From Halogeometricum rufum (GTDB lineage: Archaea; Halobacteriota; Halobacteria; Halobacteriales; Haloferacaceae): a DNA stretch of 64,000 nucleotides. The stretch spans positions 29,093 through 93,092 of the forward strand of contig NZ_FOYT01000007.1 in assembly GCF_900112175.1 (NCBI RefSeq). The letters are read 5' to 3'. Of the stretch, positions 11,157-17,473 are shown piece after piece. The notes beneath the pieces are model-generated. The model was not told the DNA's origin and did no database searches. It saw nothing but the letters and a program-made list of their open reading frames with translations. Each line of letters opens with the position of its first letter. The stretch's first letter is position 1. Position numbers and translations under genes: made by a program.

Positions 11157-11597
11157 ATGGGGCTATCAGGAACTGTCGACAGCTCGGTCTACGAGGGGTT
11201 GAAAGATGTCCTGCAGCGACACCCTGCGGTCACCTCGGTATCCTACGAACCGAACAGCATCGTCAAGAAATTCATCCAAGCTCAAGTCGATCCGAATCGA
11301 GTCGTGCCGACGACTGGTCCAGAGTCACCGACACTCGACGTTGAGTGGCGCTTCGTTGGAGACGAGTCACAGTTTCGGATACATTACGGAGACCCAAACA
11401 CAGGGTTCAACTGTGGATGGCATCGTGACGACGATCATCCAGAACTGGGGGACGTTCACTTCCAGTATTACCACCCGGTATCGGCTGAGACCAACCACAA
11501 GGCTGTGGAGTTCGAGAAGCAGATTCCGACGGAGATTCTGTGGACGGTTCTGGACAGATTGTTTCAAGAGCAGCTTCCGGAACTCACGATGGAATAG
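11157..11597 (+). CDS. TumE-like toxin-antitoxin family protein (putative toxin)
   Basis: 146 residues. The middle section (FRIHYGDPNTGFNCGWHRDD followed by HPELGDVHFQYYHP) resembles the His-rich core of the TumE/DUF6516 family, in which RWDNAPHHP-type and HHxH-type motifs are conserved. The C-terminus is short and helical (ILWTVLDRLFQEQLPEL). With the preceding winged-helix gene 4 bp away it forms a typical two-gene toxin-antitoxin cassette. The mechanism of TumE toxins is not settled. Family assignment is by motif pattern only, so a related but unnamed haloarchaeal family is possible. Confidence 0.6.
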   Translation: MGLSGTVDSSVYEGLKDVLQRHPAVTSVSYEPNSIVKKFIQAQVDPNRVVPTTGPESPTLDVEWRFVGDESQFRIHYGDPNTGFNCGWHRDDDHPELGDVHFQYYHPVSAETNHKAVEFEKQIPTEILWTVLDRLFQEQLPELTME

Positions 11598-11608
11598 GTA
11601 GAGTTGGA

Positions 11609-11650
11609 AACGAACGAAATCTTCGGCAGTTCGTTCGTTGAATCGAAGAT
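11609..11650 (+). terminator. perfect inverted repeat after the TumE-like gene, with an alternative hairpin
   Basis: AACGAACGAA (11609-11618) and TTCGTTCGTT (11630-11639) are a perfect 10-bp inverted repeat with an 11-nt loop, 12 bases after the stop. A second stem, ATCTTCG (11619-11625) with CGAAGAT (11644-11650), overlaps it and cannot form at the same time. It could act as a terminator or be a recombination arm, since the right arm is also the direct repeat that flanks the cassette. Confidence 0.5.
11630..11643 (+). repeat. direct repeat flanking the TumE-like cassette, right copy
   Basis: TTCGTTCGTTGAAT pairs with the 13/14-identical copy at 10454-10467. The ten-base core is also one arm of the inverted repeat behind the TumE-like gene. 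Confidence 0.4.
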
Positions 11651-11698
11651 GGGCTTTCTGGAGCCTCTTTGGGCTGAACGTGCGGCTTTAGAAGATGA

Positions 11699-11711
11699 CG
11701 GACCCGACGGG
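11699..11711 (-). repeat. att-like copy 3 of the tRNA-Arg 3' end
   Basis: CGGACCCGACGGG is again identical to the tRNA-Arg end. It lies exactly between the TumE-like cassette and the HEPN/MNT cassette. Similarity to copy 2 continues about 25 bases further. Confidence 0.55.
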
Positions 11712-11831
11712 AGTTCGGTCAACGGATGGACGAGTCGATATTTCGAATGTCTCAGGCGCTCTGAAGCTTGCGTAAGACACCAGCATGGTTCGCCACGGAG
11801 CCAAACATTTGGTTCACTCGCTGAACGATGC

Positions 11832-12317
11832 TTATTCGCAGATACACTCGTGCTTTTTCGCGGACTGGTTCACGACGTACTCGTGTGTCTCCGACCCGAG
11901 TCCGTACATCCTCTCCGCACGCTCTCTGGCAGCGAGTCCATCCTGATAGTACGTCTTGGCTCGATGGTTTCGCCAGAGGTCCTGAAGATTTTCGGCGACG
12001 TGTTCCGAGAGTATGCCGCGTCTCGCCGCTTCGGTGTACACGCCCGGATGCGTTCCGGGCAGGTCTCGTGGTTCGACGCCACCTTCGAGCAGTTTGAACT
12101 CGACGACTCGCTCGACGGCGACGAACGACGCCTCGATGACCAAGGTGTAGAATCCCTGCTCCAGCAGTGCCTCTGCACCTGCGAGCATTCGGCACGACTT
12201 ACGGAGTTGAAGCACGTCCGCCTCGTTCGTCTCCAAGCCATCCTCGACCTCGTCGGGTCGTCGGTCGAAGGCGGCCTGCACTTCGTCTACGAGCGTCTCG
12301 ATTCGGTTGCTACTCAC
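11832..12317 (-). CDS. HEPN-domain protein, toxin partner of the adjacent nucleotidyltransferase
   Basis: 161 residues, all-helical, starting at a GTG whose codon overlaps the end of the MNT gene (GTGAGTAG, 8 nt). Helix pairs such as RMLAGAEALLEQGFYTLVIEASFVAVERVVEFK are typical of HEPN proteins. The catalytic HEPN motif R-x4-H-x-Y appears here as R116-N-H-R-A-K121-T-Y123: the nuclease His is Lys, while the Tyr that MntA enzymes AMPylate is kept. H118 might substitute. The family works as an RNase toxin silenced by AMPylation; whether this one is an active RNase is open. Confidence 0.8.
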   Translation of the reverse strand: MSSNRIETLVDEVQAAFDRRPDEVEDGLETNEADVLQLRKSCRMLAGAEALLEQGFYTLVIEASFVAVERVVEFKLLEGGVEPRDLPGTHPGVYTEAARRGILSEHVAENLQDLWRNHRAKTYYQDGLAARERAERMYGLGSETHEYVVNQSAKKHECICE

Positions 12318-12999
12318 TACTCACCACCTCTGTTCGGATCTGTTGGAACTCGTCGCCGCCGTAGACGGTGACCCCTTCTCGGAATATCTCGCGTAGCTTC
12401 TCCCCTGCACGGCGAGCGCTCTCGCCGGACTCGACGAACGGTTCGACCGTGTATCGGTCGCCGTCGAATCGTTCCTCGCCCAGTTCGTTCGCTACGTCGG
12501 AGACGAGACGACGTGCGACGGTTCGGTCGCCGTCGACGAGGACGAACGCGTCGATGTCGCTCTTCCTGTCGGCTTCGCCGCGAGCGACGCTTCCGAACAC
12601 GAGGACGCCGAGCAACTGGTCGACGTCGTCGGCGTCTCCGATTGCCGTCTCGATTCGTTCGACGAACGCCCGAATCGGAGCGTGGTACTCTGTCTGTTCG
12701 ATGCCGAGTATCGGGTCGTCTTTCTGTAACTGCGCGGGATCGATAGCGACGTACTTTCGCTGCGCGGTTTCGCGTACCTGTACCACGCCGAGGTTTTCGA
12801 GAAACTCGACTGCTCGCCAGACCGTCGACCGACTATGGTCCGTGACGTCGGCGAGTTCTCTCAGCGTGAACTCCGACTCGTGGGCGTCGACGATGTGCCG
12901 CAACACCGCGTCGGCCGCACGGAGTCTGAACACTCTCGTATCGTCGCCGGGGGCGATTCGGAGGCAGACACTTATACCTTGTTTCGTCTCGCCGGACAC
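12310..12999 (-). CDS. MNT-type nucleotidyltransferase with N-terminal winged helix, antitoxin partner of HEPN
   Basis: 229 residues from a GTG at 12999. Residues 25-80 form a winged helix (FTLRELADVTDHSRSTVWRAVEFLENL), and residues 105-215 a minimal nucleotidyltransferase. The signature G-S-x10-D-x-D is intact (G136, S137, D148, D150), as in MntA antitoxins that AMPylate the HEPN toxin. The fused HTH implies that it also represses its own operon. A TATA-like GGTATAAG lies at about 12970-12980, inside the first codons, so a shorter GTG start at 12933 is an alternative. The two genes form an operon in which the antitoxin comes first. Confidence 0.85.
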   Translation of the reverse strand: MSGETKQGISVCLRIAPGDDTRVFRLRAADAVLRHIVDAHESEFTLRELADVTDHSRSTVWRAVEFLENLGVVQVRETAQRKYVAIDPAQLQKDDPILGIEQTEYHAPIRAFVERIETAIGDADDVDQLLGVLVFGSVARGEADRKSDIDAFVLVDGDRTVARRLVSDVANELGEERFDGDRYTVEPFVESGESARRAGEKLREIFREGVTVYGGDEFQQIRTEVVSSE

Positions 13000-13155
13000 T
13001 GTCTGATTCTGTGCAACGAGATATAATAAACGTTTCCTCGATCAGCGTGAGAACAGAGACCTGCTTGCTGAACGAATGCTCCGACAGTTCGTTTATCAGG
13101 TTGAAAAACAGCACTACAGGCCCTGGAAAAGAGCATAACTGCCTCAAAGAACCAA

Positions 13156-13178
13156 CGGACCTGACGGGATTTGAACCC
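13156..13178 (-). repeat. att-like copy 4 of the tRNA-Arg 3' end (23 nt)
   Basis: It matches the tRNA-Arg end at 22 of 23 positions (CGGACCTGACGGG then ATTTGAACCC), so it includes the whole T-loop side. It has the same orientation as the tRNA gene and lies between the HEPN/MNT cassette and the integrase element. Confidence 0.65.
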
Positions 13179-13234
13179 AGGTCGTTCCGTTCGCTTCGCT
13201 CACGTCACTCCCTGATTCAAATCCCGCGGCTGTC

Positions 13235-13270
13235 GCTATTCTACGCTCACTTCGTTCGCGATAGAATAGC
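13235..13270. repeat. inverted repeat abutting att copy 5
   Basis: GCTATTCTA (13235-13243) and TAGAATAGC (13262-13270) are perfect complements, extended by CGC/GCG one base inside. The loop is rich in GAAGTGAGCG-like sequence on the minus strand. It ends on the first base of att copy 5, which suggests a recombinase arm site or a transcription barrier. Confidence 0.5.
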
Positions 13271-13292
13271 GGACCCGACGGGATTTGGAACC
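13270..13292 (-). repeat. att-like copy 5 (proposed attL of the integrase element)
   Basis: CGGACCCGACGGG followed by ATTTGGAACC matches the tRNA-Arg 3' end except for one shift in the T-loop. It lies 89 bp before the integrase start, the expected place for the distal attachment site. The other end of the element is the tRNA itself at 17474. Confidence 0.7.
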
Positions 13293-13380
13293 ACGCTCCA
13301 CCCAGAAACCGAACACAGGCCACTCTGACCCCTCTCACGGCGGCCTGCGCCGGACAGTCTGGCTTCTACGGAGAAAACCC

Positions 13381-14412
13381 ATGTCAGACACGAACGACTT
13401 GGAACCCATCGACCCGCCGACCGCGGTGGAGATGTACCTCCAAGAACGAAGCCAAGAACTCGCAGATGCGAGTCATCAAGCGCACAGATACCGACTGAAT
13501 CACTTCCTCCGGTGGTGCGAGGAAGTCGAGCACGTCGACAACCTGAACGAACTCACGGGCCGGAAACTCCACCAGTACCGGCTGTGGAGACGTGAGGACG
13601 GCGACTTATCGAACGTCAGTCTCAAGACGCAGATGGACACGCTACGGGTGTTCGTCCGCTTCTGCGAGCGCATTGACGCTGTCACGCGGAATCTGCACGA
13701 GGCTGTCGTCTCGCCCTCGTTGTCCCCCGGCGAGGACCACAAAGAGGTGATGCTGGAAAGCGACGACGCAGAGGAACTGTTAGCCCACTTAGAACGGTTC
13801 GAATACGCGTCCTTCCAGCACGCGATGTTTACGCTTCTGTGGCACACGGGGATGCGTCTCGGGGCGATTCGCAGCATCGACGTGAACGACTATGACCCAA
13901 CGCAGTCGCGGGTCCGCCTCCGGCACCGTCCCGCCGAGGATACGCCGTTGAAGAACGGGAACGAGGGAGAGCGACTGATAGCCCTGCGGCAGGAGATATG
14001 CGACGTTCTCGACGACTGGATAGCCCATCGACGGCCCGACGTGACGGACGCATACGGCCGTGAGCCGCTATTCAGCACGACGCAGGGCCGAGCGTCCCGA
14101 ACGACGGTACGGGAGACTGTGTACCGCCTCACGCGGCCCTGCGAGTTCACGGGCGACTGTCCGCACGGTCGAGAGATAGCCGACTGTGAGGCGACGAACG
14201 ATGCACAGAAGACGGCGAGTAAGTGCCCGTCGTCGGTCTCTCCGCACGACGTGAGGCGCGGCAGCATCACGTACTTCCTCACTCGCGACGTACCCGAGAA
14301 AGTCGTCAGTGACCGCATGAACGTCGGCCAGCAAGTCCTCGGGAAGCACTACGACCAACGGACGGAGGAGCAGAAGGTAGAGCAACGAAGGGGGTATCTC
14401 ACGAATATCTGA
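13381..14412 (+). CDS. tyrosine recombinase/integrase
   Basis: 343 residues from the ATG at 13381 (the frame opens at 13285 inside the att copy). An N-terminal SAM-like core-binding domain (about 10-110) precedes the catalytic domain. Visible catalytic residues are R159 (HTGMRLGAIR), the H289-D-V-R292 pair and the nucleophile Y324 (LGKHYDQRT). A Cys/His-rich insertion with four cysteines (C254, C260, C269, C282) just before the HxxR motif suggests bound zinc, a feature also seen in haloarchaeal SNJ2-like integrases. It should recombine the att copies with the 3' end of tRNA-Arg(CCG). Confidence 0.92.
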   Translation: MSDTNDLEPIDPPTAVEMYLQERSQELADASHQAHRYRLNHFLRWCEEVEHVDNLNELTGRKLHQYRLWRREDGDLSNVSLKTQMDTLRVFVRFCERIDAVTRNLHEAVVSPSLSPGEDHKEVMLESDDAEELLAHLERFEYASFQHAMFTLLWHTGMRLGAIRSIDVNDYDPTQSRVRLRHRPAEDTPLKNGNEGERLIALRQEICDVLDDWIAHRRPDVTDAYGREPLFSTTQGRASRTTVRETVYRLTRPCEFTGDCPHGREIADCEATNDAQKTASKCPSSVSPHDVRRGSITYFLTRDVPEKVVSDRMNVGQQVLGKHYDQRTEEQKVEQRRGYLTNI

Positions 14413-14504
14413 ATCACATACCGTTTTCTGTGACTAGAGGATAGCACACCAGCCACTTTCATATAGGCGAATGACATTTACTACCCGACGTACCAGACGT
14501 ACGT

Positions 14505-14807
14505 ATGTCGCGCATTCCAACAATAGAAGAATGGATTGAGGAAATTGATGAGAAGGTAAGTGACTTCGAGAATTTCACATCTAATCATGCTCACAAAGAA
14601 TCTCTACGAGAGACACTCGAAGAAGTCGAGAGTATTCTAGGACCGAGAGGAGTTGAGAGGGTGGCAAGTACGGCGGTCGAACATGCAGAAAATAATCGAC
14701 ATCCAACGGCAGATTATGTAAGAGGTGTTGCTCGTCAGGTAGTGATTGAAGAATACGACGAAGAAATACCACCCGGGTCGTCACTTCTACGGAGCAGAAA
14801 CGGATAG
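14505..14807 (+). CDS. small acidic helical protein of the integrated element, unknown function
   Basis: 100 residues, rich in Glu and predicted helical (IEEWIEEIDEKVSDFENF ... LRETLEEVESILG), with no recognised domain. Its DNA is markedly AT-rich for this genome (many AAT, GAA and ATT codons), pointing to recent acquisition. A TTTACTA element at about 14475-14481 fits a leaderless start. It lies directly after the integrase on the same strand, a position where excision or control factors are often encoded. That role is speculation. Confidence 0.6.
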   Translation: MSRIPTIEEWIEEIDEKVSDFENFTSNHAHKESLRETLEEVESILGPRGVERVASTAVEHAENNRHPTADYVRGVARQVVIEEYDEEIPPGSSLLRSRNG

Positions 14808-15021
14808 ACATAACGTATTTCTCTGCCTAAATGGGTGGATGTCTCTGAGTTCCATAGCCAGAGAGTTCCGAATCGGGTGGATTCTTCTAGCAACGCGGAA
14901 TGCTAAACGCTCGTCGACACTATCTTTGCCCTTCATTCGCCGGTTGGGTCACGATTCCAGGGGTGTTTCATTCCGAGTATCGGCTATTATCGGTACTCCA
15001 GTGAAGTTGACTATATCCCCT

Positions 15022-15249
15022 TCACCGACCACTTAGGAGATACAGAAACGCCGGAGGTGTACCAATCACCAACAGGATGAAACCAGCTACCAACCCATCA
15101 TTGAACGACTCTCCTGCACGATAGAGATGATCGCCGGCTTCTGGAGCCAATGAAGCTGTATTTGAGAGAACGAAGATGTCCAAGAAAATAACGAGTCCTG
15201 TGATAACCGCACTGAGAACAAGTATCTCCACCTCTGCTCGGTTAGTCAT
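15022..15249 (-). CDS. small two-pass membrane protein of the integrated element
   Basis: 75 residues with hydrophobic helices near residues 8-30 (EILVLSAVITGLVIFLDIFV) and 54-72 (GLVAGFILLVIGTPPAFLYL), joined by a short acidic loop. Its ATG overlaps the stop of the upstream membrane gene (ATGA, 15246-15249), so the two are translated together. No family is recognised. AT-rich composition and location suggest a mobile-element gene. Confidence 0.6.
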   Translation of the reverse strand: MTNRAEVEILVLSAVITGLVIFLDIFVLSNTASLAPEAGDHLYRAGESFNDGLVAGFILLVIGTPPAFLYLLSGR

Positions 15250-15428
15250 AGTAAATCCAGTACATAGATCGCAACCCCTGCCCCAGGAACAAGGATGCCC
15301 AGTCCGATGAGCAATGTCCCGACCGTCGGAGCTACGACTGGGTAGTGATTGGCAAGTGTGACGAGTACGGCAGCGACTACTGCGGCGACGATGAGTGACT
15401 TGGTTACCTGTTCCACAATCTCTGTCAT
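15246..15428 (-). CDS. small two-helix membrane protein of the integrated element
   Basis: 60 residues, almost entirely hydrophobic: helices near 10-27 (SLIVAAVVAAVLVTLANHY) and 33-56 (TVGTLLIGLGILVPGAGVAI). A very clear TATA box (ATTATATATG on the minus strand, about 15454-15463) lies 26 bp upstream, so the transcript is leaderless. It forms a two-gene operon with the following membrane protein, overlapping by 4 nt. Function is unknown; holin-like or immunity-like roles are possible but unsupported. Confidence 0.6.
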   Translation of the reverse strand: MTEIVEQVTKSLIVAAVVAAVLVTLANHYPVVAPTVGTLLIGLGILVPGAGVAIYVLDLL

Positions 15429-15452
15429 TCTATTTGACTGTCAATGTCTCAG

Positions 15453-15463
15453 CATATATAATG
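15453..15463 (-). promoter_or_regulatory. strong TATA box for the two-gene membrane operon
   Basis: CATATATAATG on the plus strand reads as a near-ideal archaeal TATA element on the minus strand. It is centred about 29 bp before the ATG at 15428. It is among the strongest TATA-like sites in the window. Confidence 0.6.
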
Positions 15464-15633
15464 TCGGAAGTGGCGCGCTACGAGAGTTGAGAGTGTTGGT
15501 ACCGAGACACAATCTTAGGGCAACAACGAGGGAGTTCGCACGGACTGTGCGAGTCTCACGGGCTTTATTTCGGTAGGTGACTGTGCGACGAACGGGAGAC
15601 GAGAGACGGCCTCTCACAGGCTGTCAGTCGCCT

Positions 15634-15855
15634 TCACGTCGCTCTCTCGAACACGTACCGCATCCACGGCATCTCTCCGACAGACTCCTCGCTGACTAAC
15701 TTCCAGTCGTCGAGACGCTCATAGTCGATGCGATAACTGTGTTTCCTCGAATCAACGTCCACAACGATCGTCTCGCCGTCTACCTCCCGAATCTCGTAAT
15801 CTGTTGCCCATCCGTCAACGAACTGCTCAACCACTTTGGTATTCTCTCGCATCAT
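15634..15855 (-). CDS. hypothetical small protein of the integrated element
   Basis: 73 residues beginning with two Met codons (15855 or 15852). The sequence alternates charged and aromatic residues (ETIVVDVDSRKHSYRIDYERLDDW) as in a small beta-sheet domain. No signal peptide, membrane segment or family motif is seen. A TTTTACGG element lies about 30 bp upstream. It is probably a real gene, because the frame is acidic and well-formed, unlike the Arg/Ser-rich shadow frames. Confidence 0.5.
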   Translation of the reverse strand: MMRENTKVVEQFVDGWATDYEIREVDGETIVVDVDSRKHSYRIDYERLDDWKLVSEESVGEMPWMRYVFERAT

Positions 15856-15970
15856 CGCAGTTAGACTGAATCGCTAAACCGCCGTAAAACCTTCTAACAG
15901 CCCTGCTAACGATGGAATGCAAACCAAACATACCAACCATAGCAAGTCGTCAGGATGGGCACCGCGGTAA

Positions 15971-16153
15971 TCAGTCGAGCGGCGTCCACTCACCCGTTGC
16001 TACGCGTCGCTTCACCTCTCGCACTTCCACGGTGAACGCGTCGTCTCCCTCCGGCGTCCGAAACCAGAACCGGCGGGTGTCCTCACCGGGATACGTACCG
16101 CTCTCGAAAGCAACGACCACGTTTCCGTCCGCAGTTCGGTATCTGGATTCCAT
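15971..16153 (-). CDS. hypothetical small beta-rich protein of the integrated element
   Basis: 60 residues from the ATG at 16153. The frame is open ten codons further (16183), but a TATA-like GAATAAACC at about 16173-16181 favours 16153 as a leaderless start. The sequence (RYRTADGNVVVAFESGTYPG, then DTRRFWFRTPEGDDAFTVEV) suggests a small beta-barrel. Its RRFWFRTPEGD core resembles the style of the neighbouring 73-residue protein, but they are not clearly related. No function is assigned. Confidence 0.5.
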   Translation of the reverse strand: MESRYRTADGNVVVAFESGTYPGEDTRRFWFRTPEGDDAFTVEVREVKRRVATGEWTPLD

Positions 16154-16406
16154 GGCTGATACCCGCAGTTGCGGTTTATTCACCGGGAATGCTTACCGGT
16201 TGGTCGGTCCTCTCGCCTGTCTGTCGACAGGTACGTTGCGGTTGTCCTCACGTATCCGCCCACTACCGCCGTCGGTCACCGCCTTCGTCTCCGGCGGTCC
16301 TCGTGGGCGGACGAGACCAACGCCTAGTAGGCAGGCGTAGCACGCTATCCCTTTAGACAGCAACGGTGGCTGGGGTTCACGCGGACCGGGATGAACTCCC
16401 GATGAG

Positions 16407-16459
16407 GGCGATAGTCACATGACCCGTGTCATGGTACATCCTATCGCCTGCTTACAGGC
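16407..16459 (+). ncRNA. nested hairpin plus overlapping alternative stem (possible structured RNA or origin)
   Basis: GGCGATAG (16407-16414) pairs with CTATCGCC (16441-16448). Inside, CATGAC (16418-16423) pairs with GTCATG (16428-16433) around a CCGT loop. A second stem GCCTG-CTTA-CAGGC (16446-16459) uses three bases of the first stem, so the two structures compete. It could be a switch, terminator or replication hairpin; no known RNA family is recognised. Confidence 0.45.
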
Positions 16460-16536
16460 TGTAATCCTTCGAACATGAAAAAGGAACCGGTGCCAACCCT
16501 TCGCTAAGTGGCAATAGAACCGTTTCCATACCTTAC

Positions 16537-16550
16537 ACAACGAAAGTTGT
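16537..16550 (+). promoter_or_regulatory. hairpin/operator upstream of the ribbon-helix-helix gene
   Basis: ACAAC-GAAA-GTTGT is a perfect 5-bp dyad with a GAAA loop, 28-41 bp before the ATG at 16578. It therefore overlaps the expected TATA position. RHH proteins commonly bind short dyads at their own promoters, so autoregulation is plausible. Confidence 0.45.
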
Positions 16551-16577
16551 ATTAGAGACAAGCGTGTTTGTTAAGCT

Positions 16578-16775
16578 ATGTCCCAGTGCATGGGCGACGT
16601 TCCGGTCGGGGCGCATACCGACCGTCAGATGGCCGAATTCCTCCGAGAAGAGGCTACCCATCTCGGAGTGTCCCAGTCGGAACTACTCCGTCGAGTATTC
16701 GAGTACTACCGAGATTGCTGTGAAGGCAATTTCGAGTGCCCAGAGTGCGGCGAAGAACTGCGGGTGAACCTCTAA
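16578..16775 (+). CDS. ribbon-helix-helix protein with C-terminal zinc-ribbon half
   Basis: 65 residues. The first 45 follow the ribbon-helix-helix pattern (TDRQMAEFLREEATHLGVSQ, then SELLRRVFEYY). The tail has C-x2-C (FECPECGEELRVNL), with C48 and C49 just before it, so a small metal site is likely. RHH proteins are DNA-binding dimers and are frequent plasmid or virus regulators. The stop TAA shares a base with the next ATG (TAATG). It starts the three-gene micro-operon 16578-17174 and probably represses it. Confidence 0.7.
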   Translation: MSQCMGDVPVGAHTDRQMAEFLREEATHLGVSQSELLRRVFEYYRDCCEGNFECPECGEELRVNL

Positions 16776-16921
16776 TGGCCCAATTAGTGAAGGCCTCAGA
16801 CGGCGGAGATGACGCTGAGAAAGAGTCTGAGGACGATTCACGGTCCACTCAACGGAACGTCGCTGCGGTCGTTGCGTTGGGCGTCATAGCCGACACGATA
16901 GCCCGTGCCCTACGGAGGTGA
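16775..16921 (+). CDS. 48-residue one-pass membrane peptide
   Basis: The ATG at 16775 overlaps the preceding stop by one base. An acidic N-terminus (KASDGGDDAEKESEDDSRS) is followed by one hydrophobic helix (NVAAVVALGVIADTIARAL) and a basic end. A second frame start at 16736 is less likely. Seven bases separate it from the next gene. It is too short for family assignment; tiny membrane peptides of this type occur in haloarchaeal viruses and plasmids. Confidence 0.5.
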   Translation: MAQLVKASDGGDDAEKESEDDSRSTQRNVAAVVALGVIADTIARALRR

Positions 16922-16928
16922 CAGAGGT

Positions 16929-17174
16929 ATGAATCCACCTACGGAGAACCTGTCGGGCGAGGTAAAACACGTTCACTCCGTCGAGCACAGCATCCGCTGG
17001 GAATATGCTATCGCTGGCGTGGTTGCGTTGTACGTGGCTTCGAAGGTACTCGGTTCAGATGACGACGGTACGACGGAGACCTTCACAATGACCCAGACGG
17101 CGACCGCTGAAGACGGGCAGATAGATATCCCCATCGGAGGCGGTGGGGTAATCGGCCTACAAGACGGGGACTGA
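16929..17174 (+). CDS. 81-residue one-pass membrane protein with glycine-rich tail
   Basis: The ATG at 16929 is preceded by GAGGT at Shine-Dalgarno distance, unusual among the mostly leaderless genes here, and fits an internal gene of an operon. One transmembrane helix lies near residues 26-43 (YAIAGVVALYVASKVLG). It is followed by a Thr/Asp-rich stretch and IDIPIGGGGVIGLQDGD. No family is recognised. It is the last gene before the tRNA-proximal end of the element. Confidence 0.55.
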   Translation: MNPPTENLSGEVKHVHSVEHSIRWEYAIAGVVALYVASKVLGSDDDGTTETFTMTQTATAEDGQIDIPIGGGGVIGLQDGD

Positions 17175-17473
17175 CTAACCATGCCGTGAGACAGCCTGAC
17201 TCGAGTCATGAGGGGAGAGGTAGCTATACATGTGATAACGGAGGGCAGTTGATGGATGCCCGCAGAAGCCAATCTGAGGCGTCTGTGTCTTCGAACGGTG
17301 AGGGTCACGGTCGACTGAGAAATCTACTTGTGGGTCATACCCAACGGCGCTAGCGGAAGCCACGACGACGGCGAGGCGCGTCACGCCACGTGTTCAAATC
17401 GAAGTGGACTGAGTGGTTGGTTCCGGACTAACGATGTCGCTATACGGTCAATGCGGAGCGTTGAGCGGAGAAA
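17175..17473 (+). other. non-coding right end of the element
   Basis: No convincing gene in these 299 bases; a minus-strand frame at 17175-17384 reads as low-complexity shadow. A perfect 12-bp palindrome TGACTCGAGTCA is at 17197-17208, and a small GGGC/GCCC stem is near 17243-17262. The integrase may need arm sites here, next to the tRNA. Confidence 0.5.

Larger units (their letters stand above)
13000..13380 (+). other. non-coding junction region with att copies 4 and 5 and hairpins
   Basis: No gene is supported here. It contains two 23-nt tRNA-Arg-like ends in the same orientation (13156-13178, 13270-13292) and one inverted fragment of the T-arm (TTCAAATCCCG at 13216-13226). A 9-bp hairpin GCTATTCTA/TAGAATAGC (13235-13243 and 13262-13270) abuts copy 5. 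It looks like a pile-up of integration junctions immediately before the integrase. Confidence 0.6.
16184..16577 (+). other. 394-bp non-coding region rich in hairpins
   Basis: No protein gene is supported. From left to right it has a palindrome CCTGTC-TGTC-GACAGG around 16219-16234, the nested hairpins at 16407-16459 and a TGCCA/TGGCA pair near 16491-16513. Just before the next gene is the ACAAC-GAAA-GTTGT stem. Such density is seen nowhere else in the window and suggests a control region, structured RNA or origin. Confidence 0.55.

Noticed and set aside
13156..13292. Truncated tRNA genes
   Set aside because: Only the 3' end (T-arm and acceptor strand) is present, with no anticodon arm, and both match tRNA-Arg at the island edge. 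They are att copies, not pseudogenes of other tRNAs.
17175..17384. Minus-strand gene at the right end of the element
   Set aside because: Low-complexity reading, no promoter-like element and no conserved pattern; more likely part of the non-coding end.
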